A stretch of 64,000 nucleotides of DNA from Pictodentalium vernedei (GCA_031216915.1 CM062296.1:799695022-799759021), one strand, 5' to 3'. Shown: positions 43,173 to 55,964, counted from the first letter of the stretch. The notes: generated from the letters alone by a model not told the origin. Made by a program: numbers and translations.

Positions 43173-45539
43173 TATTCTGACATCATTGTCATGGGGACAT
43201 GCGTTGTTCGTACTCAAGCAAAGTGCGTGTCGTTTGAGTTTTACCTATTTCCGTTGTAAATTTTATATGCAGGAGATCACCATCATTGTTACTATGGTGG
43301 CACGTCAGTACTATGGTGGCAAATGCGCAAGACTATACATTCAGTGTATAGAAGCATATCATCGAATCACCGGATATAACCCGTAACTAACCAAAAGTAA
43401 TCCGAATGGGCCCGACAACTTTCCAGAAGATCCCCATCGTAACTGTCGTTAATGGGGTGTTCAAGAGTCTGCTTGATTGGTCCCGAATGTATACAAGTAG
43501 CACAGAAAAACCCAAAACTTGAAACAGAATCGTTGTTTTGTTACTTCTTTTAGCTGACAAGGTTTACTTCTTCTTCGTGGTTCTGGGCTTTTCAGGTAGT
43601 GTGCCAGGACCTTACACTGTTTTAGAATTTCATAGTCCAGTCTTCTATCCATCCTGGTCAAGACCGAAAATAAGCAGACTGTCATGCGCAAAATGAGGTC
43701 CACAGAGGGTGAATTTGGTAATGCTACCCTACACAGCAGGGTAGCATCACTGAATTTACCCTCTGTGAACCTCAGTCTGAATCTAAGTCTCAAGCCTAAA
43801 CAGAAAGATGTACCCAGAGGATAAATTGGCCCATTGTATGGGATAGCATCAGCAAATTCACCCTCTGGGGACCTCATTCTGCAGATGACAGATTGCTTAT
43901 ATTCAGGCTTGCTTATGGTGGATACCACGGCCATTGCATTTTAGAAATTGAAAGTGATTTACAGGAAGGTTAGCTTCCGTTAATTTCCTACAACTGTCAG
44001 TAAATTTAACACTAAGGGTATTGGAGTTTCATCTAATAACTGAAATTTCGAAATGTTAACGAATGTGTGTCATCGATATACGCATCGTGTCACAAACATG
44101 TTAGACATCGTGTCACAAAGGCATTTTTTCCTGTAGAGTACAAAAATAAAGAAGCTGGCTTTTTATATTTTTTCCCAATCAATTTGAACCTTTGCCTGCT
44201 ATTTTCCTCTCGAAACCCATTTAAAAACGATCACCGTCTTTTGATTTTCGGTAACTTTTTTCTTTTCAGTAAATCAACGGCAGAGTCGGCCGAACCAGGG
44301 GACACGTGCCCCTCCACTTTTTTTTCCACAGACATGTTCGTAGTTACACAATGAGTAAAAATGGGCGCATGCAAACGTGCCCATATAAGGCACTCCCGTA
44401 ATATATTATTTGCAAATCCAATCAACATTTGGCCAAAGAATCGTACTTTCGGTCGCTTCGGTCGATTCGGACCGTTTCTTCCACTTTTACCATCTTGCAA
44501 CCCGAAGGCTAACCTTCGGGTTGAAAGGTGATTCAAGTAGAAGAAATGAACTGGACAGTGACCACACCGCGGCATGTTCATCTAAACGAGACACTACAGT
44601 GTGTCACGGTACATTTACCGATGTACGATGGTAACTTTTTGTCCAAATGGGCCGAACCATGATAGCATTGAAAATCTGTGCCCCTCTTCTTTTATCGAGC
44701 TCCCGCCGCCTCTGATCAATAGTGTTTGCGTCGTGACATACAGACAGATGTACACCGTCTTTTCCATTAATATAGAAGTCTACGTGGTGAAATTTTTCAG
44801 TTTTCTCCTGGGAAGAATACAAACATGCTGTAAAACGCATTCGCTAAACAAAGAGCGAAAGTGGACTCTTCCTTAGGTTGTTTGTTTGTTTGTTCAAATG
44901 TTCATTGAAACAATATATTTTCGCAAGACTGCTTAGTTTTGGGAATTACATAATTTCCGAGCGCTACTTTTCGAGGCTGGTAAATCTAATTAAAATATTT
45001 ACAACAGTTATACCTATGAGCAAACCCAACCCTACCAAAGATGCATTTACCTCTTTCATGTGATGAAAGAGTCATTTCTGCAATAGAATTCAACTTTTGA
45101 CTTCTGTCTATTCCAAGGCATGGGGAATTTTGAAGAGACCTGTCCAATCTGTGTCAAATCGGCTTAAAAACTGGTATTGCCTCCAACAGAATTTCTACTC
45201 TGTTACCAAATAAGTTGGGAGGGATAAGAATTCACAGCTTTCTTTGAAACTACCCAAATCCCAAAATAAAACTAAAATCTGCATCAGCACACAAAATCTT
45301 TTCACAAAATCTGTTTTAATTAATCAAATAGCAAGATAAATAGTGCCCCACCACCATGAAACAATATGTTAATTTTGTTTCAAAATTGGGGTTGTGCAGG
45401 GCTTATAGTTCCTCTAAATTTGGGAGAATCCATTTGGCTTCTTGCGGAAATCGTTCCGAGAATTCAGACCTGCTATGGGCCAGGATCCTATTAGGTCAGT
45501 ATGATTGAAACCCCGTTGCACTCTAATAATACACGTTAA
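43173..45539. other. non-coding stretch with a nested foldback
   Basis: A foldback lies at 43692-43878. The hairpin 'aacccgaaggctaaccttcgggtt' is split as arms of ten bases near 44499-44522. No gene was recognised; the 157-codon minus-strand frame at 43461-43934 crosses the foldback. Confidence 0.4.
43692..43878. repeat. nested foldback
   Basis: The outer arms pair 'atgaggtccacagagggtga' with 'tcaccctctggggacctcat'. Inside, 'atgctaccct' pairs with 'agggtagcat' around a seven-base loop, and a third related arm ('ttaccctctgtgaacctcag') follows. This gives at least two alternative hairpins. Confidence 0.75.
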
Positions 45540-47041
45540 CCTTTTACCCAATACAGCTTTTTAATTTTTACAACACCAACTACTGATTCCCCCCCCCCCC
45601 CGCCTCCCCCAGGGGCCTTAATCGCTCACTTGACGAGGTGGTTCAGAGAAGTATTTTGGGTCAGATTCAGTTAGTCAAGGTTCATGTACACTACATAGGA
45701 ATAATGTTATGAAATTATTCATAATTCTAGTGTCCATGTCAGATGATTATTAGCATAGGTCTTCCTGATTGCTTCCAATTCTGACAGCTGTAGACAAGTA
45801 CTGCCAAACTTCCAAGGGTTGTTGTGTCACTGCAGCTTGAAAGGCAAATTTTATGGAAAAGCTCTAAGGAATGGATTTGAACATTTATGAACAACCTCGA
45901 ACCTAACCCACCCCTGCCCAAATACTGAGCCACGGACCCGAAATGAACAAACTCAAATCTGCCCCCACCCCCCCCCCCCCTCCAGCGATACCAAATATGA
46001 AAGGGTTCTGACTGGCAGGAACCAAACTGGAACATATTTACATCTGACCTCCCCAGAGATGTTGTACACCAAATATTAAAGCATTCTTACTAGTGGGTCT
46101 AAAGAAAAATATTTTTAAAGAAATTTTCTCATGTTGCTTTGAGTTAATTTGCACTCCCATAATGAGCCCAAATATTAACCCATAGATTTGGCTTCAACAA
46201 ACATGAATCTGACCCCCTTAGAGATGCTGTAATCCAAATATGAAAGAATTCTGACTGGTGGATCTGAAAAAATAGAGTTTTAAAGAAATTTCCTCATACT
46301 GCACTAAGTTAAACTTTACTTTGGGCTTCAATAGATAGACCAAATAAATATTAACCCCCCCCCCCCCCCACACACACACTAGAGATGTTGCATTCCACAT
46401 ATGAAAGCATTCTGACTGGTGGATCTGAAGGAGGTTTTCAAAGAAATTTCCTCATGTTGCACTGTTGATATTTGGGTGTCCAAAGGGAGCCCAAATATTA
46501 ACTCAGGGACTCGATTTGAATCAAACTGAATCTATCCCCCCTCCCCCACCCCTAGAGATGCTGTATACCAAGTATCAAAAGATTCTTATACATGGTTCTG
46601 GAGAAGATTTTTTTTCAACTTTGGAAAACAATTTATGCGTGCAATCAGAGAAATGCTTGGGACCCCCTGTGGGTGTGGCAACTTTATTTGAACAAACTGG
46701 AATTCATAAATGATAAGGAACAAGAATATCAAATTTGGTTCAATTCAGCTCAGTTGTTTATGAGGAGAGGTTGATAATGTAAAGTTCATGCCGGACAGGA
46801 AGGACGGATGGTCGACAAACAGAAAGTCATATTTAAGCGCCCCCTGACTTACAGTCAGGTGAGCTAAAAAATAAACAATATTCATCAAGCGTAATAATTA
46901 TGGATGTTACTGGAACCAGCTGATGAGAGGTGGTTCCAATGACAGCCATATTTGTACAAATTTTATTGCCAGTGTCACAATATTTCAGGTCATGTTAGTG
47001 TTGTATTGGTTAATTTGCTGCCTTTGTGTTAGGTAAAGGGT
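45540..47041. mobile_element. P-like MITE halves separated by a B1 repeat
   Basis: The left half begins after 'gttaa' with 'ccttttacccaatacagc' (45540). The right half ends 'gtgttaggtaaaggg' followed by ttaa (47041). They face each other with a B1 copy between, so the parsimonious reading is a TTAA MITE split by B1. The match is short, hence the low confidence. Confidence 0.5.
45600..46868 (+). mobile_element. B1 long non-coding repeat, copy 1
   Basis: The head resembles '..ggggccttaatcgctcactt', the middle is a run of units of about 165-180 bp ('gacttggcttgaacaaactt', 'tctgactggtggatctgaag', 'gggctcccatagggagccca'), and the tail 'cttacagtcaggtgagctaa' ends in a run of A. Poly-C tracts sit at the same place in several units. 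Head 'ctcacctga' and tail 'tcaggtgag' are inverted. No coding potential is seen. Confidence 0.7.
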
Positions 47042-47454
47042 TAAACTGACTCGGTTCTATTCATGTGAATCCTAGCAGCAATGTTACAAGAAGCTATATG
47101 GTTTCTCACTGGTTTTGTTGCACGGATCTCTACGGGAATCGATTCTCAGATTCTTATAAGCCCTGGCTGAGGCTATTTAATTCACCAGTATCAATAGAAA
47201 CTGCCATTTTATCTCAACAAATGATGTCAAATATTCTTTTACCAGGTGATGGGGTAAATTATAGCCCTGGATGTGCCCCACCCCAACCTCCCAGTATGCA
47301 AACAAGAGGCCACAGGGGGCCTGAGAGTGCCCACCTGACATGGTAGCCTAAATATCAACCCAGAAAATTGATTTCAACAAGTTGCATCTACTCCTCCTAA
47401 GAAAAGCTTATACCAAATATCCAAAGATTCTGACAAGTGGATCTAAAAATGAAA

Positions 47455-49240
47455 GTGTCAATGACACTGTAGCTCAACTTGTCAAAACAAAGACATGTAC
47501 ATGTATAGTATGTGACACAGCAATGACAAACATCTAGGTAATGACCTGATAACAAAGGTACATATATGTATAAAGTATTGTAACGGTCTGTACATAAATA
47601 CTGACCGTTGCCTGTAACAAGTGTATAGGTAAAGTATCGTAAAGGTAGGTGACAGTCAGATGGTAAACTAGACAAAAATCTTTGAGTCCCAGAAAAAAAC
47701 CCCAAAATATTTGTTCTCATAGCACAGTGATAATAAAGGCACCCCAAAACACACTCGTTCCTGTCCCAAGGTGAAAACAAAGGTACCCAAAAAGTTTTGT
47801 GAAGATCAGTTCATAAATACGAGCTGTATAGAACTTGTGACAAAAAAACTGATTGGACCTAATTTTGATACAAAATGGCCACTGGCAGCCATCTTGAATT
47901 TTGGTCCGCACCCAGAAACACTCATTCTCATCCCAAGGTGATAACAAGGGTACCCAAGAAGTTTTGTGAAGATCGGTTCATAAATACAGCCTCTAACCTG
48001 AGCCGTACTGACATGTGTGCTTACATTGTGTAAGTAGCACTGAATAAATCAAAGTTCATCTAATTTGCATAATTTCTGCACGAAAAAAAAACCCTTATAA
48101 TATGTGATGTATTCCATGTTACTAAACATTCATACAAAAATTTATTCAAATCAGAACTTTCATACAGAAGTTCTGTACAAAAGACTGATTGTACTAATTT
48201 TGGTACAAAATGGCTGCTCGTGGCCATCTTGCAGTTCGGACCACACCCAAAAACACTCGCTCTCATCCCACGGTGATAACAAAGGTACCCAAGAAGTTTC
48301 GTAAAGATTGGTTCATAAATATGGCCTCTAGTCTGAGCCATATAGAAGTTGTGTACAAAAAACTGATTAAACCCAATTTCAGTACAAAATGGCCACTGGC
48401 AGCCATCTTGAATTTTAGACCCCACCCAGAAACACTCGTTCTCGCCCCAAGGTGATAACAAAGGTACCCAAGACATTTCGTGGAGATCAGTTCATAAATA
48501 CACACTCTAGCCCGAGCCGTATTGACATGTGTACTTACTGTAAGTCGCACTGCAAAAATCAAAGTTCATCTAATTTGCATAATTTCTGCACGAGAAAAAT
48601 GTGAGTATCCCATGGTACTAAACATTCACACAAAAAATTATTCAAATCAGCACTTTCATATGGAAGTTCTGTGCAAAAATCTGATTGCCCCTAATTTTGT
48701 ACAAAATGGCTGCCATCGGCCATCTTGAATTTCGGACCGGACCCCAAAACACTCGTTCTCGTCCCACAGTGATACCAAAGGTACCCAAGAATTTTCGTAA
48801 AGATCGGTTTATAAATACGGCCTCTAGCCCGAGCTGTATTGGCATTTGCACTTACAGTGCTGAAAGTAACACCAAAATTAGTCTAATTTGCACAATTTAC
48901 GCACGAGAAAAAAACCCGTATTATATGTGATGTAGCCCATGGTACTAAACATTCATACAAAACATTATTCAAATCAGAGCTTTCATATGGAAGTTCTGTA
49001 CATAAAACAGATTTCTGCATCGTCAGTACAAAATGGCGGCTGGCAGCCATCTTGAATTTTGGACCGCACCCCAAAACAATCGTTCTCGTCCCTCGGTCAT
49101 AACAAAGGAACCCAAGAAGTTTCGTAAAGATCGGTTCATAAATATGGCCTCTTGCCCGAGCCGTATCCAATTGTTGACGTACGGACAGCCGGACGACGGG
49201 CCATGACAAAAGCTCAAATTTGGCTTCGCCAAAGTTGAGC
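47455..49240 (+). mobile_element. B2 element inserted in B1
   Basis: Starts 'aagtgtcaatgacactgtag' followed by 'ctcaacttg', and ends 'ttggcttcgccaaagttgag' plus 'ctaaaaa'. 'agctcaactt' at the front and 'aagttgagct' at the end are inverted. The interior repeats a module of about 180 bp or 320-335 bp with 'ggcagccatcttgaattttg', 'aaggtacccaagaagtttcg' and 'tcggttcataaatacggcct' (near 47886, 48220, 48399, 48716 and 49045). It is non-coding; the many frames are antisense or sense repeats of the module. Confidence 0.75.
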
Positions 49241-49245
49241 TAAAA

Positions 49246-50905
49246 ATGATTTTTAAAGAATATTCCTCATATTGAACTAAGTTATAATTCGGGCTCCCGC
49301 AGGGAGCTCATATATGAACCCAGGGACTTGGCTGTAACAAACTTGAATCTCACCCCCCCCCCCCCCCCCAAAGGATGCCGCTCACCAAATATCAAACATT
49401 CCGACTGCTGGATCTGAAGAAGAAGATTTTTAAAGAAAATTCCTCATTTTGAACTAAGTTTCAATTCCAGCTCCCACAATGAGCCCAGGACCTAGGGACA
49501 TCACTTGAACAAACTTGAATCTTGCATCCTAAGGATGCTGCATAAAAAATATCAAAAGCATTCATCTGCTGGATCTTAAGAAGATTTTTTAAGAAAATTC
49601 CTCATTTCGAACTAAGTTACAATTCAAGCTCCCACAGTGAGCCTAAATATGGACCTAAGGACATGGCTTGAACAAAGTTGAATCTCACCCCCCCCCCCCC
49701 CCCCCCCCCCCAAGGATGCTGCATACCAAATATTGAAACAATCCGACTGCTGGATCTGAAGAAGATTTTTAAAGAAAATTCGTCATTTTGAACTAAGTTA
49801 TAAATCGCGTTTCCACAGTGAGCCCAAATATGAACCCGGAGACTTGGCTTGAACAAACTTGAATCTCACCCCCCTAAGCATGCTGCATACCCAATATCAA
49901 AAGATTCTGCTGCTGGATCTTGAGAAGAAGATTTTCAAAGAAATTTGCTTGAAATGCACTAAGTTCAAATTTGGGCTCCTATACTGAGCCCAAATATGAA
50001 CCCAGGGGGCCAATTTGAACAAAATTGAATCAGATCCACCCCACAATGTTGCATATCAAATATCAAAAGATTCTGCCTGCTGGATCTTGAGAAGAAGATT
50101 TTTTAAGAAATTTGCCTGAAATGCACTAAGTTTGAATTCGGGCTTCTATAGTGAGCCCAAATATGAAACCAGGGGGCCGATTTGAACAAACTTGAATCAA
50201 ATCCACCTCACAATGTTGCATATCAAATATCAAAAGATTCTGCCTGCTGGATCTTGAGAAGAATATTTTCAAAGAAATTTGCCTGAAATGCTATAAGTTC
50301 AAATTTGGGCTCCTATACTGAGCCCAAATATGAACCCAGGGGGCCAATTTGAACAAACTTGAATCAGATCCACCCCACAATGTTGCATATCAAATATCAA
50401 AAGATTCTGCCAGCTGGATCTGGAGAAGATTTTTTAAGAAATTTGCCGGAAATGCACTAAGTTCGAATTTGGGCTTCTATAGTGAGCCTAAATATGAAAC
50501 CAGGGGGCTGATTTGAACAAACTTGAATCAGATTCACCCCACAATGTTGCATACCAAATATCAAAAGATTCTGCCTGCTGGATCTGGAGAAGAAGATTCT
50601 TAAAGAAATTTGCCTGAAATGCTTCTATAGTGAGCCCAAATATGAATCCAGGAGGCCGATTTGAACAAACTTGAATCAGATCCACCCCACAATGTTGCAT
50701 ACCAAATATCAAAAGATTCTGCCAGCTAAATCTGGTGAAGAAGATTTTTTAAGAAATTTGCCTGGAATGCACTAAGTTTGAATTCGGGCTCCTATACTGA
50801 GCCCAAATATAAACCCAGGGGGTCGATTTGAACAAACTCAAATCAGATCCACCCTACAATGTTGCATACCAAATATCTGTCTGCTGGATTTAGAGAAGAA
50901 GATTT
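49246..50905 (+). repeat. 178-bp tandem array inside B1 copy 2
   Basis: About nine units, each with 'gagcccaaatatgaacccag', 'gaacaaacttgaatca', 'aatgttgcatatcaaatatc' and 'attctgcctgctggatct'. The later units (from 49.98 kb) are more alike than the earlier ones, indicating recent local expansion. Confidence 0.82.
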
Positions 50906-51558
50906 TTTAATGTTTTTCCCATTGCCTGTAGTGTTAAAAAGTGTTTTCAAAGTCCCGAAACTGTACCCTATGATAAAACCGATAGCAATTTTGCACCAAT
51001 CCTTTCTGTTGGTCCTAAGGAAGCTTCACACCAAATAAAAATTCTCAGTGCCGTGCAGTTTTGGAGATATGGCATTTTACTTTTTTTCTATTTTTAGCTC
51101 CTGCGGTTCCCACTGGGCTACAGAAAAAGAAAATTTGGCATAAATTAGGTACTTATGACCCAATAAGCCCTCACATAAAATTTGGTTAAAATTAGCCTCT
51201 CGGTTCGGAAAATAGAAATTTTGGGCAGGGCCAAAAATTTTGCCCCTCCCATAACGACTCCAAATATAGCCCATCAAACTTCTCTTAAAGAAATCCAAGT
51301 CTACACCTTAAAAGGAAGCTGCATACCATATATCAAGTCTCTGCTACTGCTGGTTCATGAGAAGAAGATTTTGGTGCCCCCTGGGGGCATGGCACCACTC
51401 AGGAGAAGGGGGCAATGTCATTTGAACAAATCTGAATTGGCATTAGGTAATAAACATTTACCCAACATTTGAATAATGTAAAGTTAACGCCGGACGGACG
51501 GCGGACAGAATGTGATCAGTAAAGCTCCCACTGAACTTTGCCCAGGTGAGCTAAAAAA

Positions 51559-52205
51559 CTATATTAATTTATAAATAAATTGATGGTGACATGAATTTCC
51601 CATTGTTTTTTAATCACATTCTTGCTTCTGAACACATTTCACATTGTGTTTGATATTTTGCAATCTCTGTAAGAAAAAGGTTTAATAAGGCACCTCCAGT
51701 CATAAAACAGTGATTTTTTCCAACAGAATGACCAGTACCTGCTACTGTGGTGTCTCATGACACTGTTAAAATTCCTAAAATCATCAAATATTGATTCATT
51801 AGTGCTGTGCTTGTGGTGCAAATATCCACAAGTGCACTTTCACTATTTTGGTTTTAATCCCCACAGGCACACATTCTGTCAAAAGGAGTGAAATTATGTT
51901 CACAAAAAGGACAAGTTGCAGTACAGTCACTGTGGACAGGTTGTAATACACGCGTGGGCAGTGATGTCCACTCATGCGTTTACCAGACAATAAAAATCAT
52001 CATCTACAAAATTTTAATTGATGAAGCACCGGGTTTTGATGATTATATTTAAAATGTTGAGCCAGGCAAATGAAAAGCAAAGAAACATTTCATCTGAAGG
52101 ACAGACAGACATGCAGTAACAAATTTTGGAAGCCTACATAAAAGTAGTGAGTAACTTAAAATGAAAAATATAGATAAAAGAGCCAGGGCAATGTTGTCAA
52201 ATAGA
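51559..52205. other. spacer between B1 copies with a shared small repeat
   Basis: The segment near 51990-52045 ('aaaattttaattgatgaagc') is shared with 59040-59070, where it forms a hairpin. No gene or element end is otherwise evident. Confidence 0.5.
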
Positions 52206-53489
52206 AAAAAAAACAAGAGCCCTCAGAGGGCCTGATGGCATTCACCTGACATGGTAGCCTAAATATCAACCCAGAGAATTTATTTGAACATTTAGTTGCA
52301 TCTGCCCTCATAAGAAAAGCTTATACAAAATATCCAAAGATTCTGACCAGTGGATCTCAAAAAAAAAGGATTTTTAAAGAATATTCCTCATATTGAACTA
52401 AGTTATAATTCAGGCTCCCACAGAGAGCCCAAATATGAACCCAGGGACTTGGCTTGAACAAGTTTGAATCTCACATCCCTAAGGATGCTATATACCAATA
52501 TCAAAAGATTCTGACTACTGGATTTTAAAGAATATTCCTCTTATTGAACTAAGTTGTAACTTGGGCCCCCACAGGGAGCCCAAATATGAACCTGGGGACT
52601 TGGCTTGAACAAACTTGAATCTCACCCCTCTAAGGATGCAGCATCCCAAATATCAAACTATTCTAGAGAGTTAAAAAAATATTCCTCATATTGCACTAAT
52701 CTAATCAAAGAGAGCTTTGATTTCAACAAACATGTGAATAAATCTTCCAAAGATGTTATATGCGAAATATGAAAGCCTTTGCAGCAGTGGAATGGGAGAA
52801 GATTCATTAATGTTTTTCCCATTACTAAAATGATGACTCCGCATAAGTCTTGGAAAACTTCCCTATGATAAAACTGATGGCAATTTTTTTTTTACCATTC
52901 TTTTCGGCTGTTCGTAAGGAAGCGTCACACAAAATAAAAATTCTCAGTGCCATGTAGTTTTGAAGATATGGGCGTTTTAAATTTTTTCTATATTCAGATC
53001 CTGCAGTTCCCACAGGGCAACAGGAAAATGTTTTGGTATAAATTAGGTACTTACGACCCAATAAGCCCATCATATCAAATTTGCTTCAAATCAACCTCTC
53101 AATTTAAAAAATAGAAATTTTGGTACAATTCGGGCTCCTACAGGAAGCCCAAATATGAACCCAGGGACTTGGCTTTAACAAATTTATATCTCACCTCCCT
53201 TAGGATACTGTATATATCAAAACATTCTGACTGCTGATTGTGAAGAATAGTTTTGAAGAATATTCCTCATTTTGAACTAAGTTATAATTCAGGCTCCCAC
53301 AGTGAGCCCAAATATAAACCCAGGGATTTGGCGTAAACAAACTTGAATCTCCCCGCCAACCCCCCCCCCCCCCTCCCCCTTTAAGGATGCTGCACACAAA
53401 ACATCAAAACATTCTGACTGCTGGATCTGAAAAAGTAAAGAAAATTCCTCATTTTGAACTAAGTTATAATTCAGGCTGCCACAGTCAGC

Positions 53490-54176
53490 CAGGGTTTCAC
53501 AAATATATTTTTTGTGGGATCCATTTCCAACATGTGTCTTAATCACATGAATTATGCTTATTTATCTTCAAATACATAGATTGTTAGATTGTTGAACCAC
53601 CACATCAAAGGCTATTGAGGTAATCATGTTTATAGAAATTAATTTGATCTGATACGGTTAAACGATTAATCGACTAACCAATGATCAATATCTTGATTGA
53701 TAAAAAAAGTAATTGATCGGTTAACCGTTACTTTTGAAGTACGGTACTATATGGCAGGGTATTTGATGGCTGGATTCACATTGCAAAATGCTGTACAAAA
53801 ATGTCCAATTGCTAACCATTTTTCTTTCATACTGGGTAAGCTTATATTCACTATTTATCATCACTTTTTGAAACCAAGATGGAAACTGCTAATCAAATTT
53901 TTAAAAACAAAAAATACCCTGTATGGGTTAACTATGGAACAAATTTGCTCCAAAACAGGCAAACATTGTCACACTGGCTCACATCAATTGCATGAGACAG
54001 AGAAATGCATGTCAGTTACGTGCCAAAATACTTGTTCACTTGCATGATCATTATACTGTATCAGCTAAAAACGGTCAATCTCAACCCTTCACCAAATGCA
54101 GGTAGCAGACGATACTTGCACATGAAATTCTTAAATTACTAAAGATTTTCAATGTTTGTCTCAAAAACATAGCTTA

Positions 54177-54216
<40 letters not shown>

Positions 54217-54604
54217 ATTGGAACAAGCTCAATGAGCTTGTTTTGAGACAACAATTGAAAATATAATAAAATTTGAATGGACATGTTTGTATATGGTGCT
54301 GCCCGGTTTTGTCCATTATGCTAAGTAAAGTTTTAATTATATAAATGGTCAACGGTACAGCAATTATTCAGCTACCTATTGGGGCAAGTGATTAATCGGT
54401 TAACTAAGGTTAACCCATGCGATTAATCAATCATGAAAACCCTTTAATCGTTTCAGCTCTAAAATTAATTTAATTTTATTAAATTTTATCTGATGAAAAA
54501 ATGCTTATATTTTTGCGGGAATGGTAAATATGGATCTTCTTAACAAGCATTTGCAAGAACATCACAGGAATGAAATCACCGTTCTCGCAATTTGCGAAAC
54601 CCTG
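53490..54604. mobile_element. hAT-like element inserted in B1
   Basis: The ends 'cagggtttcacaaat' and 'atttgcgaaaccctg' are inverted, with repeated flanking 'gtcagc(ca)'/'gtgagcca' of 6-8 bases. Subterminal 'gattaatcg'/'cggttaac' words occur at both sides (53655-53730 and 54390-54450). No transposase is seen; the 116-codon frame at 53697-54047 has no recognised domain. A P-family MITE lies inside (54085-54332). Confidence 0.72.
54085..54332. mobile_element. P-family MITE with an expanded poly-C tract
   Basis: Ends 'cccttcaccaaatgcagg' and 'gctaagtaaag' and arms 'aaaacatagcttatg' identify the family. Where other copies read 'gacccctcattgg', this one has about 36 C residues (54180-54215), so a short C run has expanded. 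Confidence 0.75.
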
Positions 54605-54832
54605 GTGAGCCAAAATATAGGCTTGGCTTGAACAAACTTAAGTCTCACCCGCCTAATGATGGTGCATAGCAAATATCAAAAGATTCTGATTGGTGGGTCT
54701 GAAGAAAAAGATTTTTAAAGAATATTTCTCATACTGCACTAATTTCAACATTTGGACTCCCATAGAGAGCCCAAATATGGACCCAGGGATTTGATTTCAA
54801 TAAACGTGTAAAAAAATCTTCCAAAGATGGTA

Positions 54833-55134
54833 AGGTTACAAGTAGAAGTCCTGTCTTGAAATGCGCACATATAGCACGTTGATCTGCGCGGTATGACCAT
54901 AGTAAGGCTATCAAATTGTGTACATGCGGCCTGTGCACAAGCAATGTTTCAGCCAATGGACCTCCTGGTAACCCGGAGGTCCATTGGCAGAAACATTGCC
55001 TGAGTTTCCTATGATTAACCAAGAGAACCTGCCGTACTTTGGATGCCATTCGATTTGGCTATTGCGCGCAATTCCTACGCGCAATTAAGCCTAGATAAGC
55101 GCACATTTCATGACAGGACTTCTAGTTTTAACAG
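54833..55134. mobile_element. Tc1/mariner-type palindromic MITE, copy 4
   Basis: TA-flanked. The left end has drifted ('aggttacaagtagaagtcct') while the right end is intact ('ggacttctagttttaacag'). The central hairpin 'ggacctcctggtaacccgga' has one mismatch. It is inserted into B1 copy 3. Confidence 0.85.
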
Positions 55135-55964
55135 TATATGTGAAATTTGAAAGGTTTTGGAGGAGTGACTTGGGTGAAGAAAAGTCTTAAATGCTTTCTC
55201 CATTACCCACAGAGTTACAGAACGCTGACTAAGCATTTTTTCATAGTCCCGAAAAAGTACCCCATGATAGACCTGACAGAAATTTGTTTAGACCATTCCA
55301 TTCGGTTGGTCCCAAGGAAGCTTCACACCAAATAAGAATTCTCAGAGCCATATAGTTTTGGAGATATGTGCGTTTTGAATTTTGTTCTATTTTTAGCTCC
55401 TGCGGTTCCCATGGGGGAACGGGAAAATATTTTGGGGCATAAATTAATTACTTATGACAATATAAGTCCACAAATTAAATTTGGTTCAAATCAGCCTCTT
55501 GGTTCGAAAAACAGAAATTTTGGGCGGGGCGAAAATACTTGCCCTCCAACAATGAAGGCAAATAAAGACCCACAAACTTCTCTTGAACAAAACTGAGTCT
55601 ACACCTCAAAAGGAAGCAGCACACCACATATCAAATCTTTGCTACTCCTGGTTCACAAGAAGATTTTTTAAGATTTGGGCAAAATTTTGGGCATGGCCCT
55701 ACTGAGGAGCAGGGCAACTTGATTTAAACAAAATCAAAATGCAATGTCATAACAAACAAGCATCTCAAATTTCCCTTAAATCAGTTCAGCAGTTTTGGAG
55801 GAGAAGATGCAAACACCATGTTCACGGACGACGAAGGGCGAGTGATCACTACATGAACACCTTACCCTGACTGAAAGTCAGGTGAACTAAAAACTCAGTG
55901 GACCATGAGTGCTGCAGTTGTGCGAGAAGCTAATGGTTCAAGGAGAGAAGAAACTTGTAGATGC

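Larger units (their letters stand above)
47300..51558 (+). mobile_element. B1 copy 2, interrupted by B2
   Basis: The head 'aacaagaggccacagggggc' leads into the first B1 unit, which breaks at 47455 within 'gtggatctaaa' and resumes at 49246 ('tttttaaagaatattcctca'). The body holds a tandem array (49246-50905) and the segment 'tagctcctgcggttcccact' near 51098, and ends 'cccaggtgagctaaaaaa' at 51558. Confidence 0.75.
52206..55893 (+). mobile_element. B1 copy 3, interrupted by a hAT-like element and a MITE
   Basis: The head 'aacaagagccctcagagggc' and tail 'gaaagtcaggtgaactaaaa' bound the copy. B1 sequence breaks at 53489 and resumes at 54605 within 'gtgagcc', then breaks again at 54832 and resumes at about 55136. 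It includes the conserved 'agctcctgcggttcccatgg' segment near 55396 also present in copies 2 and 4. Confidence 0.75.

Noticed and set aside
43461-43934. 157-codon minus-strand frame
   Set aside because: Much of it reads through the nested foldback at 43692-43878, and the repeated peptide words come from the inverted arms.
47720-49240. Possible tandem small genes from open frames in each B2 module
   Set aside because: Frames appear on both strands, share no consistent start or stop, and follow the repeat period. There is no sign of protein-level constraint.
49246-50905. CRISPR-like array
   Set aside because: Units of 178 bp diverge along their whole length, without short constant repeats and unique spacers, and no cas genes exist. 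It is a eukaryotic tandem repeat.
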